Shown: positions 37,754 through 49,539 of the stretch, piece after piece
Position numbering within the stretch: position 1 is the first letter of the stretch
Layout: every line of letters begins with the position of its first letter
Position numbers and translations under genes: made by a program
Assembly (NCBI GenBank): GCA_900642245.1
Contig: CAAAJI010000019.1
Span: 142,359-206,358 of the forward strand
Reading direction: 5' to 3'
DNA length: 64,000 bases
Source of the DNA: Fragilaria radians
Taxonomy: Eukaryota > Bacillariophyta > Fragilariophyceae > Fragilariales > Fragilariaceae
The notes under the pieces: model-generated
What the model was told of the DNA's origin: nothing
Seen by the model: only the letters and a program-made list of their open reading frames with translations
The model's database searches: none

Positions 37754-39411
37754 GAAGAGATGTTGCTTTTTGTCCAACGCATATTGAAGAAGTGTGAGCT
37801 CGGGTCATCTTATGAATGAGGAAGCCGACATTAAGATAATTGGTGGCTGCAGTACAAGAGAATACGAACTAAACAAAAGGACGTATCTACCTCTTGGTGA
37901 ATCAACAATCCCTTGGAAATTTGTTGTTAAGTTTGTGAGAGATTCGATGATTCAATAAATTAAGCCTATTCGGTTTCAAGGATGGGGAGATGGAAGTGAA
38001 TTATTGATATTGTAGGGCTATGAAAGACATTTTTGCGATATTACATCATTGTATATTCTTATCATTAGTTATATGGGTTGTTGGATCAAAGAGGTATAGC
38101 GATTTCCTCACCCCTTAACTTCAAACAGGAAATTGAATTACACAAAATGTGTGCGTGACAAAAGATATGGTCGAGAAAGAATTTATGTATCACGTCATCA
38201 TGAGTAAATACATAGATCAATCCCGTATACTCAAACGGGACAAAGAAAGCTATCTAAAAGTAAGCAAAAGCGTAAACTTCGCTCATTATTTGTGGGATAT
38301 TTTGACTTTAACAGCAAAAATCAATCACACACTTATCTCATGATATAAATAATTTCGTAACTTTTCAAGGCTTCAGAGTGCATAAGATTCCTGCTTACCA
38401 GTTCATTGCCTACTTCAGTAAATACATTTGTCTTATCTAGTCTTGCAGAATAAACTTCACGGAACTTCTGATAAATTCAAAATCAGCATCGAACTTACGT
38501 TTCCAAGGGACATTTCACTCTTAAGATGGAATGTGTAGTCGCCCCTGAATGACATTCGCAAGATTTGTGTCAAGATTAGTCCTTATGCTTCTGGATGAAA
38601 TATCTCTTTATTCCTTCTCATCTATGATATACAAATAATGCTTTGAATGATCCTAAGAAATAACTGGCAAAATTGAGCTGGTATGAGCTTTGGTGGTAAA
38701 GTAGCAATTTATAAAAGAGAAAGTAATTGAAGCGCTTAGCATTATTTTTCAAAAAGAAATTGAGAAGGAATTGGCTGGTATAATTTGAAAAAGACAAATT
38801 GACAGTTATAGAGGGCGAGAAATGAAAAGGAAAGAGCAATACCTAGAAAAACTGACATAAACTGGAGATCCCCCTTATTAGTGCTCAATAAAGTTCATTG
38901 GAAAATTCATCTGAATATCTCTTTTCACAGATGAAGCCTACGTCACAACAGTTTTGTACAAGACATAGCTAGTTGTATGGTCTGAGGTATGCATCTGCGC
39001 CACCTAACCCAAAATGCCCTGGCATCGTAATTCTGAGTTAGGCGAAAATGGCTTGACCTCAATTTCAGAGTACATTTGTTTTTCAGATTTGAACTTCTTT
39101 GCTGCTTAAATTTTATATTGGTGTGCTCCAAGCTGTTCTCTGGAGACAACCCTTGATGCATGAACCTCCCCAGGAGATTTCTGACTATTTTTGTAATAAT
39201 GGCAAATAGGAGAAAAATGTTGAATAATGCAAATTTAAATGTGAAAGGAGAACATGAAGAGAAACTAGAAGATTGAACAAAGAGTGCATACGCGCAAACT
39301 ATATAAGTATGAGTTCATAATGATGTTTTCACTTAGGTGTGTCTAAAGGAACTTATTTTAGAGTATTTACATAGTTGATTATGTATCTTCATCCTAATAT
39401 CAGAGTCCGAG
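37754..39411. repeat. Large direct duplication, copy 1
   Basis: Near-identical to 40209-41258. Positions 37754 to about 38357 match 40209 to about 40820. About 613 bases (38358-38970) have no counterpart in copy 2. About 38971-39411 match 40822-41258. Copy 1 stops at the run of Ns. No protein domain is recognised, although a 60-codon frame (38167-38343) is open in both copies. Confidence 0.85.
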
Positions 39412-39431
39412 NNNNNNNNNNNNNNNNNNNN
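39412..39431. other. Scaffold gap (20 N)
   Basis: Twenty Ns placed exactly where duplication copy 1 would run on into unique sequence. The fixed length suggests a placeholder gap, so the true distance is unknown. Confidence 0.98.
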
Positions 39432-40208
39432 TACTTGATCCCTTTCTCGAGTATTACTGTACTTACAAAACGCACAAGGGTTAAGGGATAGCACCGGCCA
39501 GATCGGATGTGAAACTTTTTTAGTAGTGTAGATGAATAGGAAGAAAAGAAAAAATTGCTGTGCTACAAAAAAAAACACGATATTTTAAGTTGAACGAATG
39601 AAGCGTATTCATTAAAACAACTTATGGATCAAGCAGCTATGATTGGTTAGCTTCTATTTGGATTGAAGTCAGTATCATTCACATCCTCAAAGTTGAACTG
39701 CAAATTTGCAACAAAAAGCACTCCCTTGCCGTAAACAAAATGTTGACACAAAAATAGTCGGATTTAATATAATCTAATGGTTGGAAACGGAGATTCTATG
39801 AAAGTAAGACTATTGGAAATGCTTGAGGACTTCACTGGTCATCAAGATGGATGCAGTAAAGCAATGACCAGAACTAAGTCTACCTTTTTCAGACCATCAT
39901 TGTATGCTATTCAGTATCACAACATCTTTGAGTAAAGGATTTAACGTCCAGAAACAAACAATCAATCTTGGTCATTGAAAAAGGCAATTTGAAGCTTATA
40001 TTTCATCAAAAAAATTACAGGAAAGAAGATTTAATTCATCAACTAAGAATTGTATTGTTTAGGCACAGCACAAACAGTCTCATTTCCAAAGTAAAAAACC
40101 TGACATTAATGATAATTTCATTAGTTGGAATGCTATTGTACATGGTAAAGACATTCAAAACCTGGAATTGACAATGAAGTACAAGAGAGTAAAGTACTCT
40201 GTCCATGT

Positions 40209-41258
40209 GAAGAGATGTTGCTTTTTGTCCAACGCATATTGAAGAAGTGGGAGCTCGGGTCATCTTATGAATGAGGAAGCCGACATTAAGATAATTGGTG
40301 GCTGCAGTACAAGAGAATACGAACTAAACAAAAGGACGCTACCTCTTGGTGAATCAACAATCCCTTGGAAATTTGTTGTAAAGTTTGTGAGAGATTCGAT
40401 GATTCAATAAATTAAGCCTATTCGGTTTCAAGGATGTGGAGATGGAAGTGAATTATTGATATTGTAGGGCTATGAAAGACATTTTTGCGATCTTACATCA
40501 TTGGATATTCTTATCATTAGTTATATGGGTTGTTGGATCAAAGAGGTATAGCGATTTCCTCACCCCTTAACTTCAAACAGGAAATTGAATTACACAAAAT
40601 GTGTGCGTGACAAAAGATATGGTCGAGAAAGAAGAAGTACGAATTTATTATCACGTCAACATGAGTAAATATATAGATCAATCCCGTATACTCAAACGGG
40701 ACAAAGAAAGCTATCTAAAAGTAAGCACAAGCGTAAACATCGCTCATTTTTTGTGGGACGTTTTGTCTTTATCAACAAAAATCAATCACACACTTATCTC
40801 ATGATATAAATAATTTCGTGTGTATGGTCTGAGGTATGCATCTGCCACACCTAACCCAAAATGCCCTGGCATCGTGATTCTGAGATAGGCTAAAAGGGCT
40901 TGACCTCAATTTCAGAGTACATTTGAATTTCAGATTTGAACTTCTTTGCTGCTTAAATTTTATATTGGTGTGCTCCAAGCTGTGCTTTGGAGACAACCCT
41001 TGATGCATGAACCTCCCCAGGAGATTTCTGACTATTTTTGTAATAATGGCAAATAGGAGAAAAACGTTGAATAATGCAAATTTAAATGTGAAAGGAGAAT
41101 ATGAAGAGAAACTAGAAGAGTGAACAAAGAGTGCATACGCGCAAAATATATAAGTATGAGTTCATAATGATGATTTCATCTAGGTGTGTCTAAAGGAACT
41201 TATTTTAGAGTATTTACATAGTTGATTATGTATCTTCATCCTAATATCAGAGTCCGAG
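40209..41258. repeat. Large direct duplication, copy 2
   Basis: Second copy of 37754-39411 lacking about 613 internal bases. The junction near 40820 shares only a 'gt' with the flanks. It carries the partner of the open frame found in copy 1 (40619-40804), with a 9-base in-frame length difference. Beyond 41258 the sequence is unique. Confidence 0.85.
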
Positions 41259-41972
41259 CTAGATTGCTCAATGCATATCTTGACAATAGTGTTTATGCTA
41301 TAATTGAAGACCTATTTTTAGTACGAAATTTATTTGAAATTGGAATGAAAAACGCTGTTAAGAATTTTTATGAGCTAAGCTTGCGATGAATAGACAGTTC
41401 AATATAGCGGCGATAGTGTTCCCTTTCATGTGTATTCAAAGTAGTGACAAATACATCTCATATCCTTAATTTATAACTGAAGAGTCCGATTTGTTGAAGG
41501 TACGAATTGTTGAAATGGTAGCAAAACAAGGATCTTTTTTGACCTTAACCGATATACTTGAACATTTAAGCCACCACAAGGAGCGAAACCAAACTCCAAA
41601 ATTCAAAGGCTGTATCAAAGTCTGTTTTGAATGACTCTATGAAGACGTTTTCCGAAGGAAAATGTCTTCGGCATTGCTAATTATATTGGAAGCAGTGTTC
41701 CCTTACATTGAGTTTGATGTGCATTTTCATACTGCCCCAAATGAGGGCAATTAGCTTACGAAACCAAGGCTATTATGTTTGGTGACTCTTCCTTTGATCG
41801 TAAGTTTTCCCTTACCGTCATTCTCTTTCGTGACTTATTCTACTCTTTTAGTCACTAATCCTACCATAGATTTAAACGCAAAACTACGAATAACTTGGAC
41901 ATAGTGACTCCGTAAATCATAATTTCATTGTGGCTCATTTCGATTAGGTTAAGATCTCTGTCAGGTTAAAGG
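41259..41972. other. Intergenic, nothing recognised
   Basis: 714 bases of AT-rich sequence between the duplication and the cyclophilin-like gene. It presumably contains that gene's promoter. Confidence 0.5.
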
Positions 41973-43127
41973 ATGGTGATTAAGAGCCGAAGCAGCCACG
42001 TGAATAACCTTATTCTACCTCTAGTGAATGATCAAGAGGAAATGTGCGCCATTTATTCGGTAAAGACTGCTCAACATCATAAGATACGCGGCGAAAACAG
42101 ATACCTTGCAACAAGGGAAAAAGATGTATCTTTACTACCATCCTGGAATCAAAGCTATGGTGATGCATCATTGTCTTTGACAAGGAATCAGCTGGTTCTT
42201 ACAATGAAGCGGAAAAGGGCAGATCCTTTGGCAATGGTCGTCGTTTGTGTCTTGATGCTTGGAGCATTCTTTCACAACGCTTTAAGTTCAAGTTCGATGA
42301 AGATTCAAAAGGAAATCGATGCTGCATTGATGATCGGAAGACAAGCGAAAGTGGAACTGAGAGCATTGGAGAAAGATGTTCTAATTTTAAATCGGGAGGT
42401 AGCTGCAATACACGGTTTAATACAAACGAGACAACGAGAACTCGGTGATGATGGAATGAAAAACCGCATTGGGCTTATCAAAGCTCTAGAAGATGCGAAA
42501 ATTGCACTTGAAAAAATGAGGAATCAGGTTGTACTATACACAGAGGAACGAGACTTGTTGATACACTCTGCCCAGAGTCGTAGCCGGAGCCAGATCGAAG
42601 CAAAGTTCGGGGTGGGTAAAACTATACGAGTCGAAATGTCACTCCGATTCCCTGATGGAGATGCTGGTCCAAATAAATTTACGATCCAAATGGCTTCCAT
42701 TGATATTATGCCTTTCTCTGTTTATACATTTCTAAGAATGATTGAAGAAGGATTATGGAATGGAAGCTCCTTTGTCATGCATGCAAAGCACATGTTGAAA
42801 GTGGAACCAGTTCCGTATGACTCAAAGTTTTCTGCGTCCTCAATTCAGGATGCTTTCCTAGAAAAGAATCTAAATGGTCCTATCTTTATGGAATATGATC
42901 CAGCGTCACCGCAGACAAGTTATTCGCTAGTATTCGCAGGTGCTAGAAGTCCGAGCTTCTATTTGCACACCGAAGAAAATGGTCAAGGTCTCGAAGGAAA
43001 GTCTGCTTTTGCCACAGTTGTGGAGGGTTTCGATACGCTTGCGCGCTTTGATCGAATCCCAAAGCAAAGTGGAATTTGGCTTGAAAGTCTTGTTGGCATT
43101 GAGTCCACCAAAATTATTGTGTCGTAA
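41973..43127 (+). CDS. Type II membrane cyclophilin-like protein
   Basis: Intronless, 384 residues. One membrane segment (about 86-104, LAMVVVCVLMLGAFFHNAL) follows a basic KRKR stop, then a heptad-rich coiled-coil stem (about 108-195) and a C-terminal cyclophilin-type fold (about 210-384). It has strand motifs such as VEMSLRFPDG, FTIQMASIDIMPFSVYTFLRMIEEGLWNGSSF, YSLVFAG and KSAFATVVEGFDTL. The catalytic FHR..FMIQGGD region of active cyclophilins is replaced by SFVMHAKHMLKVEPV, so proline isomerase activity is doubtful. A Golgi or ER lumenal scaffold or glycan-related role is inferred from the topology. The true start may be the ATG of MKRKRADPLAMVV (42204), which puts the basic charge right before the membrane segment. 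Confidence 0.72.
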   Translation: MVIKSRSSHVNNLILPLVNDQEEMCAIYSVKTAQHHKIRGENRYLATREKDVSLLPSWNQSYGDASLSLTRNQLVLTMKRKRADPLAMVVVCVLMLGAFFHNALSSSSMKIQKEIDAALMIGRQAKVELRALEKDVLILNREVAAIHGLIQTRQRELGDDGMKNRIGLIKALEDAKIALEKMRNQVVLYTEERDLLIHSAQSRSRSQIEAKFGVGKTIRVEMSLRFPDGDAGPNKFTIQMASIDIMPFSVYTFLRMIEEGLWNGSSFVMHAKHMLKVEPVPYDSKFSASSIQDAFLEKNLNGPIFMEYDPASPQTSYSLVFAGARSPSFYLHTEENGQGLEGKSAFATVVEGFDTLARFDRIPKQSGIWLESLVGIESTKIIVS

Positions 43128-44436
43128 GAATTTAGGTTTGTATTCTTTCTTCTCCAACCATACGTAGGTTAATGTCTAAATTTCTCCATCCTTTATTGAT
43201 GGCAAATTTTCACTAAAACCAATAACAAGCTTGTTTTGTCCATTTTGAAACACCTTAGCAACTTTTACAATCAGTCTGGAACTAATGAGAGTAAAAGCAA
43301 AGTTACTGTTGAACTTGTTGCGATAATTCATCCAGCTTAAAGCTGGTAATAAGCAAAACAAAGATATGGATACGCTTGAATGCATTCTAAATCTTGTTTG
43401 TCACCAGCATGATATTTATTGTTTCCGCAATGACAGCACTTAGTGGTCAATTAAGCTCCTCACTTGACAACGAAAAAACGCATCAGCTTTAAGCCAATAC
43501 ATTACTTGAAAATACTCGAAACTCGTTTAGAGAAATTTCAAAATTATTTCACTATGCGATGCCTGATAACATGCGCGTTATTGCATGATCATACATACTT
43601 ATTGAGCACTCTAGTAGTAATTAAAGTTTTGTTGAGTTCAACAGAGCCTGAATGTGTTCTAGGAGAAAATCACGAACGATTGTGAATCATGTAGCATAGG
43701 TACATGGATGAGATTCTTCTTCTTCTGCAAAGTTTTGAAGGACTTTGTAGAGATTCTAGACAGGCGGTGAATCATGGAGTCATAGGTTGAACATTCTGAA
43801 AGTAACTTGGCTAATTATTCATGACGTTCGGTTTACGACAGATTACAGGAGCAAGCAGTCGGTTAGAGGACAGAACAAATACTCCATTTGCCTTGAAAGT
43901 TTTCTCCGCTTTATCTTCAACATTCATTGTATGGATGTACAAAAAGAAGAGTAGAATGCTTCGCTTGGAAAATTCCAAAGCTACTGTTGCAAAACTTGGA
44001 ATATCAAAACAAGTTTAAACGTATAGGCTAAATATCAAAAGGTTTAATTGTCATTTGGAAAGTTATTGAATCTCTTGAGTCCCTTGACTTAGGTCATTGA
44101 TAAGCTCTGGAATTTTAATATATCTTGTCATTTTCCAATTGTTCACTTTTAGGAGCTTGGTTGCTTGAATCTATATATGGTGAAGTCACCAATATTTGTT
44201 ACCGCATGTGTTAGTAAAGCAGTATTGGTGGGAAAAGTACGTTGATGTTTTTGATGGTTTCACCTTCGTTAAGAATTCTACCGGGCTTACGTCACTATCT
44301 TGAATTTTGGATTGGAAAAAATGCTGTTAACGTTTTCGTACAGAATCGATTTCAAATTTTGGCATCAACTTGCTTCAACATTATATCCCCAGAGGTTCAG
44401 TTTCGTTTAAGGCGTACTTAGTGATCAACATAGAAA
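43128..44436. other. Intergenic, nothing recognised
   Basis: 1.3 kb of AT-rich sequence. Small frames (43464-43685, 43821-44018) have no domain. It likely holds the RING gene promoter near its right end. Confidence 0.45.
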
Positions 44437-45356
44437 ATGATGGACAAGTGTCCAATTTGCCTCGAGGAATTAGTCACTGCCATTGGAGTAGCTGTTCCTT
44501 GTGGGCATTGTTACCATATTGAGTGTTGGGTAAATCTAAAAAATGACATCAAGAAAGGAGAAACGTCATCGTCGCGTTCCATCAAACCTCCATGCTGTCT
44601 CTGCAAAAGGAAGGTAAGAGATCTAGAAGATAAAGTTGTGCAGAAAATTTCAATATTTTCAGCATTTCGATGCAATGTCACTAATTTTTCCTTTAGGTAC
44701 GAAAATTCCACAAGATATATATATCAAGTTCGCTTTGTGATTCAACCACTGAATCAAGCGAACCACACCCCTTCCGTAACTTGAAAGCGAATGACTTTGA
44801 AAAGCGGATAATGGATCTAGAGGCTACACTTTCCAATCAGAGTAACTTATTGAAGCGTCTCGTACCCCGACAGAAGCATTTGGAATCTAAAAATGTCCTA
44901 TTGATGGAGGAAAAGGAAGATCTTTCGAAGCAAGTTGAGGAGCTAGAGGATGAAAACTGGAACCTTCGACTGGATTGCTTTGATGCGACAGCGAAGCTAG
45001 ATCGAGCAGTGACATATAATGAAGCTTTGGAATCCAAGCTAGAGTTATCTGTGATGGAAAATCAAGAGTTGAAAGTCTACAGTAGCAACCTTGAGAAACG
45101 ACTCCAGGCATCTAAGCGTAAACAAAAGGTTATGAAGCACAATATGAAACTTATTCTTCAGGAAAGATTTCAGGATCCACACCAACTCAAGGAAACGATG
45201 GAACTGGTTACGAGAGAAACAGTTGTATCAACAGCAAAACTTGAAGGCTGTAAGAAAAATGAACTTCAAAGCTTTAAAGTAAGGAGTGTAAAAGCGGGAA
45301 GAAAGTATGGCGTGCGAAAGCGCAGCAAAAGATTGCCTGAAAATCTCTTTTCTTAA
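44437..45356 (+). CDS. RING-finger / coiled-coil protein (E3 candidate)
   Basis: Two exons, 44437-44613 and 44697-45356, with an 83-base GT-AG intron in phase 0; the product is 278 residues. The RING starts at once: MMDKCPICLEEL, then PCGHCYHIECW, then CCLCKRK, giving the Cys/His pattern for two zinc ions, with a Ser-rich insert before the last Cys pair. After the splice (CKRK-VRKFHKIYISS) a long coiled coil spans about residues 100-220, rich in Glu/Lys/Leu heptads, then a basic tail (KAGRKYGVRKRSKR). The tail looks like a nuclear or nucleic-acid-binding signal. RING proteins of this layout usually act as ubiquitin E3 ligases. Substrate unknown. The second of the two first ATGs is equally possible. 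Confidence 0.78.
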
Positions 45357-47512
45357 AATTTTGAACTTTCTAGACATTGTCAAGATGTCGGTGCATGTTT
45401 CATGGTAAAAGACGTTTGATTTTTCTCTCCTCAAAACATGTTGATATGATTGGATGAGAGAATCAGGAAATTTTTGTGATAGAGCTCATTTTTTGAAATG
45501 CTGTAATGACACTTCCGTATGAGAAATGACGCAGGTGTAAAAACTGATCATAAAGTAAAAGAAACATAGATGACTTATCATTTGATAAATTTATTCCTTG
45601 CGTGATATGCAATCAAAAATACATTCATTGAAGCTCATCAAGTTGGTGTGGGTCAGGAAAAGATTCGGAATCATTCCAGGAGCTCACAAAATGTACTTGA
45701 GTGTCTATAATAACAAACTTGACTGCTTCCATGTGAATATTTGAGCCGCATGTTATTGGTAAATTTTTCTGTGTTGTATGAAAGAAATTTGAAAACGGCC
45801 AAGAATCCCTTGCAAGGCACATTATGACTTTTGAAACTTGAACATTTAATACTCTTGTGCATTACGAAAGGAAAAGGATAACTACCAAGATAAGCCTACA
45901 TATAATTTTTCATTAAGTTATGTTTTCAATGAAGTCCACAAATCAGCCTATCTCTAAACCCTTCTAGGATCTGACTGCTGATTCAAGATCTAACGAGACC
46001 ATGAAAGCAAGAAAGGCCATGAATCACTGAATGAAGTTAATTCAACATGAAGTATCTCACGATATATATTCTCTCGCCAATGAATTGTCGTTTGTGCTTC
46101 ATAGCTATGATAGGCTTTGGCTGTACGCCTTTTTACGTAGGAACTACTGTTAACCTGTTCATTAGGAATTTAGACGCGTAAAACATTGGTTCTTATTCAA
46201 TCCTAGTACCTTTTCTCTTAAGAATTGCAACTGTGAATTTAATACCTTGGTTAGCCATCTTAGTTTTTCTAGGTTTTATTTTACTCCTAATTGGTAGACA
46301 GTTACGATTGTGATACCCTTTACCCGCAGGATTCGAATAGTCTGAATGCTTAAAGATATTCAAAATTCACGTGGAAAAGAATGATTTCACCAAATTCATT
46401 TTCAAATGTGATATTTGATGAGATTTCAAAAAAGACTTATTAATCGTATGGCTGAATATCTAAAGGAAATTCGATTTGACTTTTTCATGCAAATGTATTT
46501 ATTAGCTTTTCTTGCTAAGTATGCTTTACACCAGTAGTTTCGCAGCCTCAATGAACATTTTTTACTATACCTAGTAATTTAATTTAATCTTGTAAGTATG
46601 AGAAATTTCACATTTAATTGTAAGGACATACTTCTTTTATAGTTTTTAGGATGTGTCTGATTTAGATTTATTATGCCTTCTTGTTACATACCATTCTGTT
46701 TATAACGTATATTGATTTCAGTCATTTTCGACAGTTTTCTATTGTCGTGTCTTCCTGGCTACTAAGGCATCTTTTTATTTACAAATTTGATTTTATAAAA
46801 TATTTCTAATTCTATTTATCTCAACTAATTGAGTTCATTCTGAAACGTTGAAGATATTTTGTGAAACCCCTTTCGGACCGACTTTCCAGTGCTTTCAGTC
46901 TTATTTACCGCGTTTGGTGTCACTTCAAATTTGTCACTTCTCAGAGGCCTAATGTGCTGTCCTTTCTGCATTAGTAAACAGTTACAACATAATATTCATG
47001 TAATGTTTCGAGAGTACCTTTCAGCATTATGCATCTTCTGCATCTTTTTTTCATTTCAATTAGATCGTCATTAAGGTTCATAAACTTTCTTAAAATAAGC
47101 AAAATTAAAATTTCCTTAGATTGCTTTGTAATATAACCCATCTAGACAAATTCAAGATGCAAAATTACCTAGCTTAGCTTAAGTATGTAAGGCTTCATCA
47201 TGACTTTAGCATGACGCTCAACATAAAGTGATTAAACATACTATCCAAGAAAGTATTGTGACTACATTGAAGATTTGACATTGTAAGCAATTGATATGGC
47301 TTTCGCTTACTCTTTTTATATGCAGTAGTTTAGTAAGGGGTTAATTAACTATCTAAACGAATCCTTTTCCTCTTGCCATTTCCAGCAATTCTGATTCCTC
47401 TAATATATTATGCTAGCCAGAGAGTGAGCTCGAACATCGACGAACTTAACAAGTCATACGTCAACGTTTATATGACTGATCCCAAGTAACGACTATCCAT
47501 TGATATTTACGG
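45357..47512. other. Intergenic, nothing recognised
   Basis: About 2.2 kb, very AT-rich and T-rich on the plus strand between 46100 and 47100. There are overlapping small frames at 45625-45862 (minus) and 46889-47074, none with domains. Confidence 0.45.
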
Positions 47513-48487
47513 CTAAAAGCGCGACGAGATACTGCTTGTCACACTACCTGAATCCACATATCCTGCTCTATTTCTTACCGGTTGTTCTGGAGTAAACCAC
47601 TCACTGTCAAAAACAGAGGACTCTGCATCGCTACCTGGATATTTTGATTGCGCTTTTCGAGTTTTGATATCAGAGCTAATTTCGTAGAGTCTATCTTCCT
47701 CGAAGGATAGCATAATTTCAGACTTTTCTTTTTCAAACGCATTTGGTGAACTAATTTCTCTTGATAACACTTCCTGCTCACGGATTCGTGCCGCTACAGC
47801 TGCATAACCAGTTGTCATTGGTATCTTTTGAGTAGTCCCTACGGGATCCTGCACTGTGTCATCGAGAAAACTTTGAGGTTTGAGAAGTGTGTCTAGTTTT
47901 TCCTCGGGGGTCGCATCTGGTCCAAAAATACCTTCGTTACACGCTCCAAGTTGAAGAAACATTGATCTGACAAAGTCAGAAAGACACTCGCTTTCTGTGC
48001 GAAACTCCCATGTATCATTATCCATCTTATTATTTGTAGTATCTATAGCTTCCCTTTCTTCGGAGTACGAGGGAACATCCGTCAAATCCCCACAAGCATC
48101 GCTTCCAATAAGTGGAGAACGAACACTCGTCTTCTTTAATGAGGTTGCCCTCAAGGTTGGTGACGGAGGTGATGATGATGATAACATTGGCGCTGAATTC
48201 TTAGACATATCGTCAGACGTCCACAAAACAGATGGAGATTTCATCACCTCGTTGGTTGCTCCGAGGTCTTTGCTTAATCGCTGTAACTTTCGAAGAAAAA
48301 GAATTTGTTTCTCTTCGTTGGAAACTGTTTTCCCAGTCACATTTTCCTCCTTTTTTCGATCTTGAGGCTCTGCATCGCTTGAAGGCACAGAGTCGCTCTG
48401 ACTCTCGGGATTGCTCATGTCCTTCGAATCGTGTCCATGCGCTTTGTCAATGGCATCGTTGGCTAACTTTCTTCGAAAAAGAATCAT
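47513..48487 (-). CDS. Hypothetical protein, low-complexity
   Basis: A single 324-residue frame. It is hydrophilic throughout, with Ser/Asp/Glu/Lys-rich segments, short Pro-Ser runs (LSSSSPPSPTLRA) and one more ordered piece, SECLSDFVRSMFLQLGACNEGIFGPDATPEEKLDTLL, which could be a helix pair. No known domain, signal peptide or membrane segment is seen. The first residues (MILFRRKLANDAIDK) could belong to an exon that continues upstream, so the start is uncertain. The frame length is above chance for AT-rich DNA, which supports a real gene. The function is unknown and the protein is probably intrinsically disordered. Confidence 0.55.
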   Translation of the reverse strand: MILFRRKLANDAIDKAHGHDSKDMSNPESQSDSVPSSDAEPQDRKKEENVTGKTVSNEEKQILFLRKLQRLSKDLGATNEVMKSPSVLWTSDDMSKNSAPMLSSSSPPSPTLRATSLKKTSVRSPLIGSDACGDLTDVPSYSEEREAIDTTNNKMDNDTWEFRTESECLSDFVRSMFLQLGACNEGIFGPDATPEEKLDTLLKPQSFLDDTVQDPVGTTQKIPMTTGYAAVAARIREQEVLSREISSPNAFEKEKSEIMLSFEEDRLYEISSDIKTRKAQSKYPGSDAESSVFDSEWFTPEQPVRNRAGYVDSGSVTSSISSRF

Positions 48488-48894
48488 TCAAATGTTATAC
48501 TTCGTATTTTTTGACAACAAATAATACATTTGTGATCATGCATCCATCTTTTCGCAGCTCTAAAAATTGTCCATAGGAAAAAATATTTCTGTTGTAAACA
48601 TCCACTTAGATCCGTGACTTCAATTTTTGGGAAGAACTTGATCACAATTATTTGAAATTTTGAATCGAACTTGTGTGTAAGCCAAAGAAACTTTTTTAGA
48701 ACATTCCAGTGAAAACATACCTCGAACCCTTATTAGTATTATTCCTTTTTGTTGTTTGAACGCCTGCCTCATAATTTAAATGCAAGCATACAAAAGACAG
48801 GATTTTGCCAATTATTGCTAATCCGCCCCCCCCCTGATTGCTAATTTGCCCCCCCCCCCAATGTTTTAGGGTTAGGGATCAAGGAGAGCCAGCA
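48488..48894. other. Intergenic with poly-C tracts
   Basis: About 400 bases between the hypothetical gene and the transposase relic. Apart from the poly-C repeats at 48815-48859 and 'ttagggttaggg' right after them (near 48865), nothing is recognised. Confidence 0.5.
48815..48859. repeat. Two tandem poly-C units beside telomere-like hexamers
   Basis: A 23-base unit occurs twice: attgctaat, then ccg or ttg, then 9 or 11 C. It is followed within ten bases by two TTAGGG-type hexamers. It may mark an element edge or an old repair or insertion scar. Confidence 0.7.
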
Positions 48895-48966
48895 ATGGAA
48901 AACATCGTTACAACCCGCGCCGCAGATCACTATTACTCTAAACTTCAAGCTCTACAGTAAAAGGAG

Positions 48967-49539
48967 ATGGAAAACACCTTTACAACTCGGGAAGAAGGCA
49001 AAGTTTTTTTGCAGGGACATGCCATTTCTCTCAAGTTTAAGCTCCGTACTAAAGGATACAATAGCAAACAAAGAAGAGAAGTGTTTATTTGTCATCGTGC
49101 TAAAAGCTACACAAGGAAAAGTAGTGGTATTCGGAACAACACATCTACCATCATAACTGATTGTCCTTATAAAGTTGTATTGCGCCAAAACCATAAAAAC
49201 GACATGTTGTGGAGCTCTACAGTGACGAAATGTCATCCCAATGGAGCAAAGCTTGCTCTCAAATTTCAATCTGTGCTTATTCTTGATTGCACGTACAAGA
49301 CAAATCGGTATAAAATGCCTTTACTGCACTTTGTTGGTTGCACCGCCTTTAACAGCACATTTACTATTGGATGTGCATTCTTGAGTAGAGAGGAAATTGT
49401 TGATTACATCTGGGCTATGAATGCATTGTGTGAATGCATTGTTGGATATATTCCCAAATTGTTTGTAACTGATAGAGAACGTGCATTGATTTCAGCAATA
49501 CGAGATAGATACCCGTCGGGGCATTTAGTTAAAATGTGA
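48967..49539 (+). pseudogene. Truncated Mutator-like (MULE) transposase
   Basis: A 190-codon frame with features of FAR1/MULE transposases. CPYKVVLRQ..MLWSSTVTKCHPNGA resembles the N-terminal zinc-binding part. SVLILDCTYKTNRYKMPLL holds the first catalytic Asp, and LFVTDRERALISAIRDRYPS the second. The frame ends where the family continues with a C-x-W-H motif and the third acidic residue, so the DDE triad is incomplete. The spacer usually found between the zinc and DDE parts also seems missing. A short imperfect duplicate of its start (MENIVTTR against MENTFTTR) lies 72 bases upstream at 48895, closed by a stop. It is a dead transposon fragment; no terminal inverted repeats are recognised. 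Confidence 0.75.
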
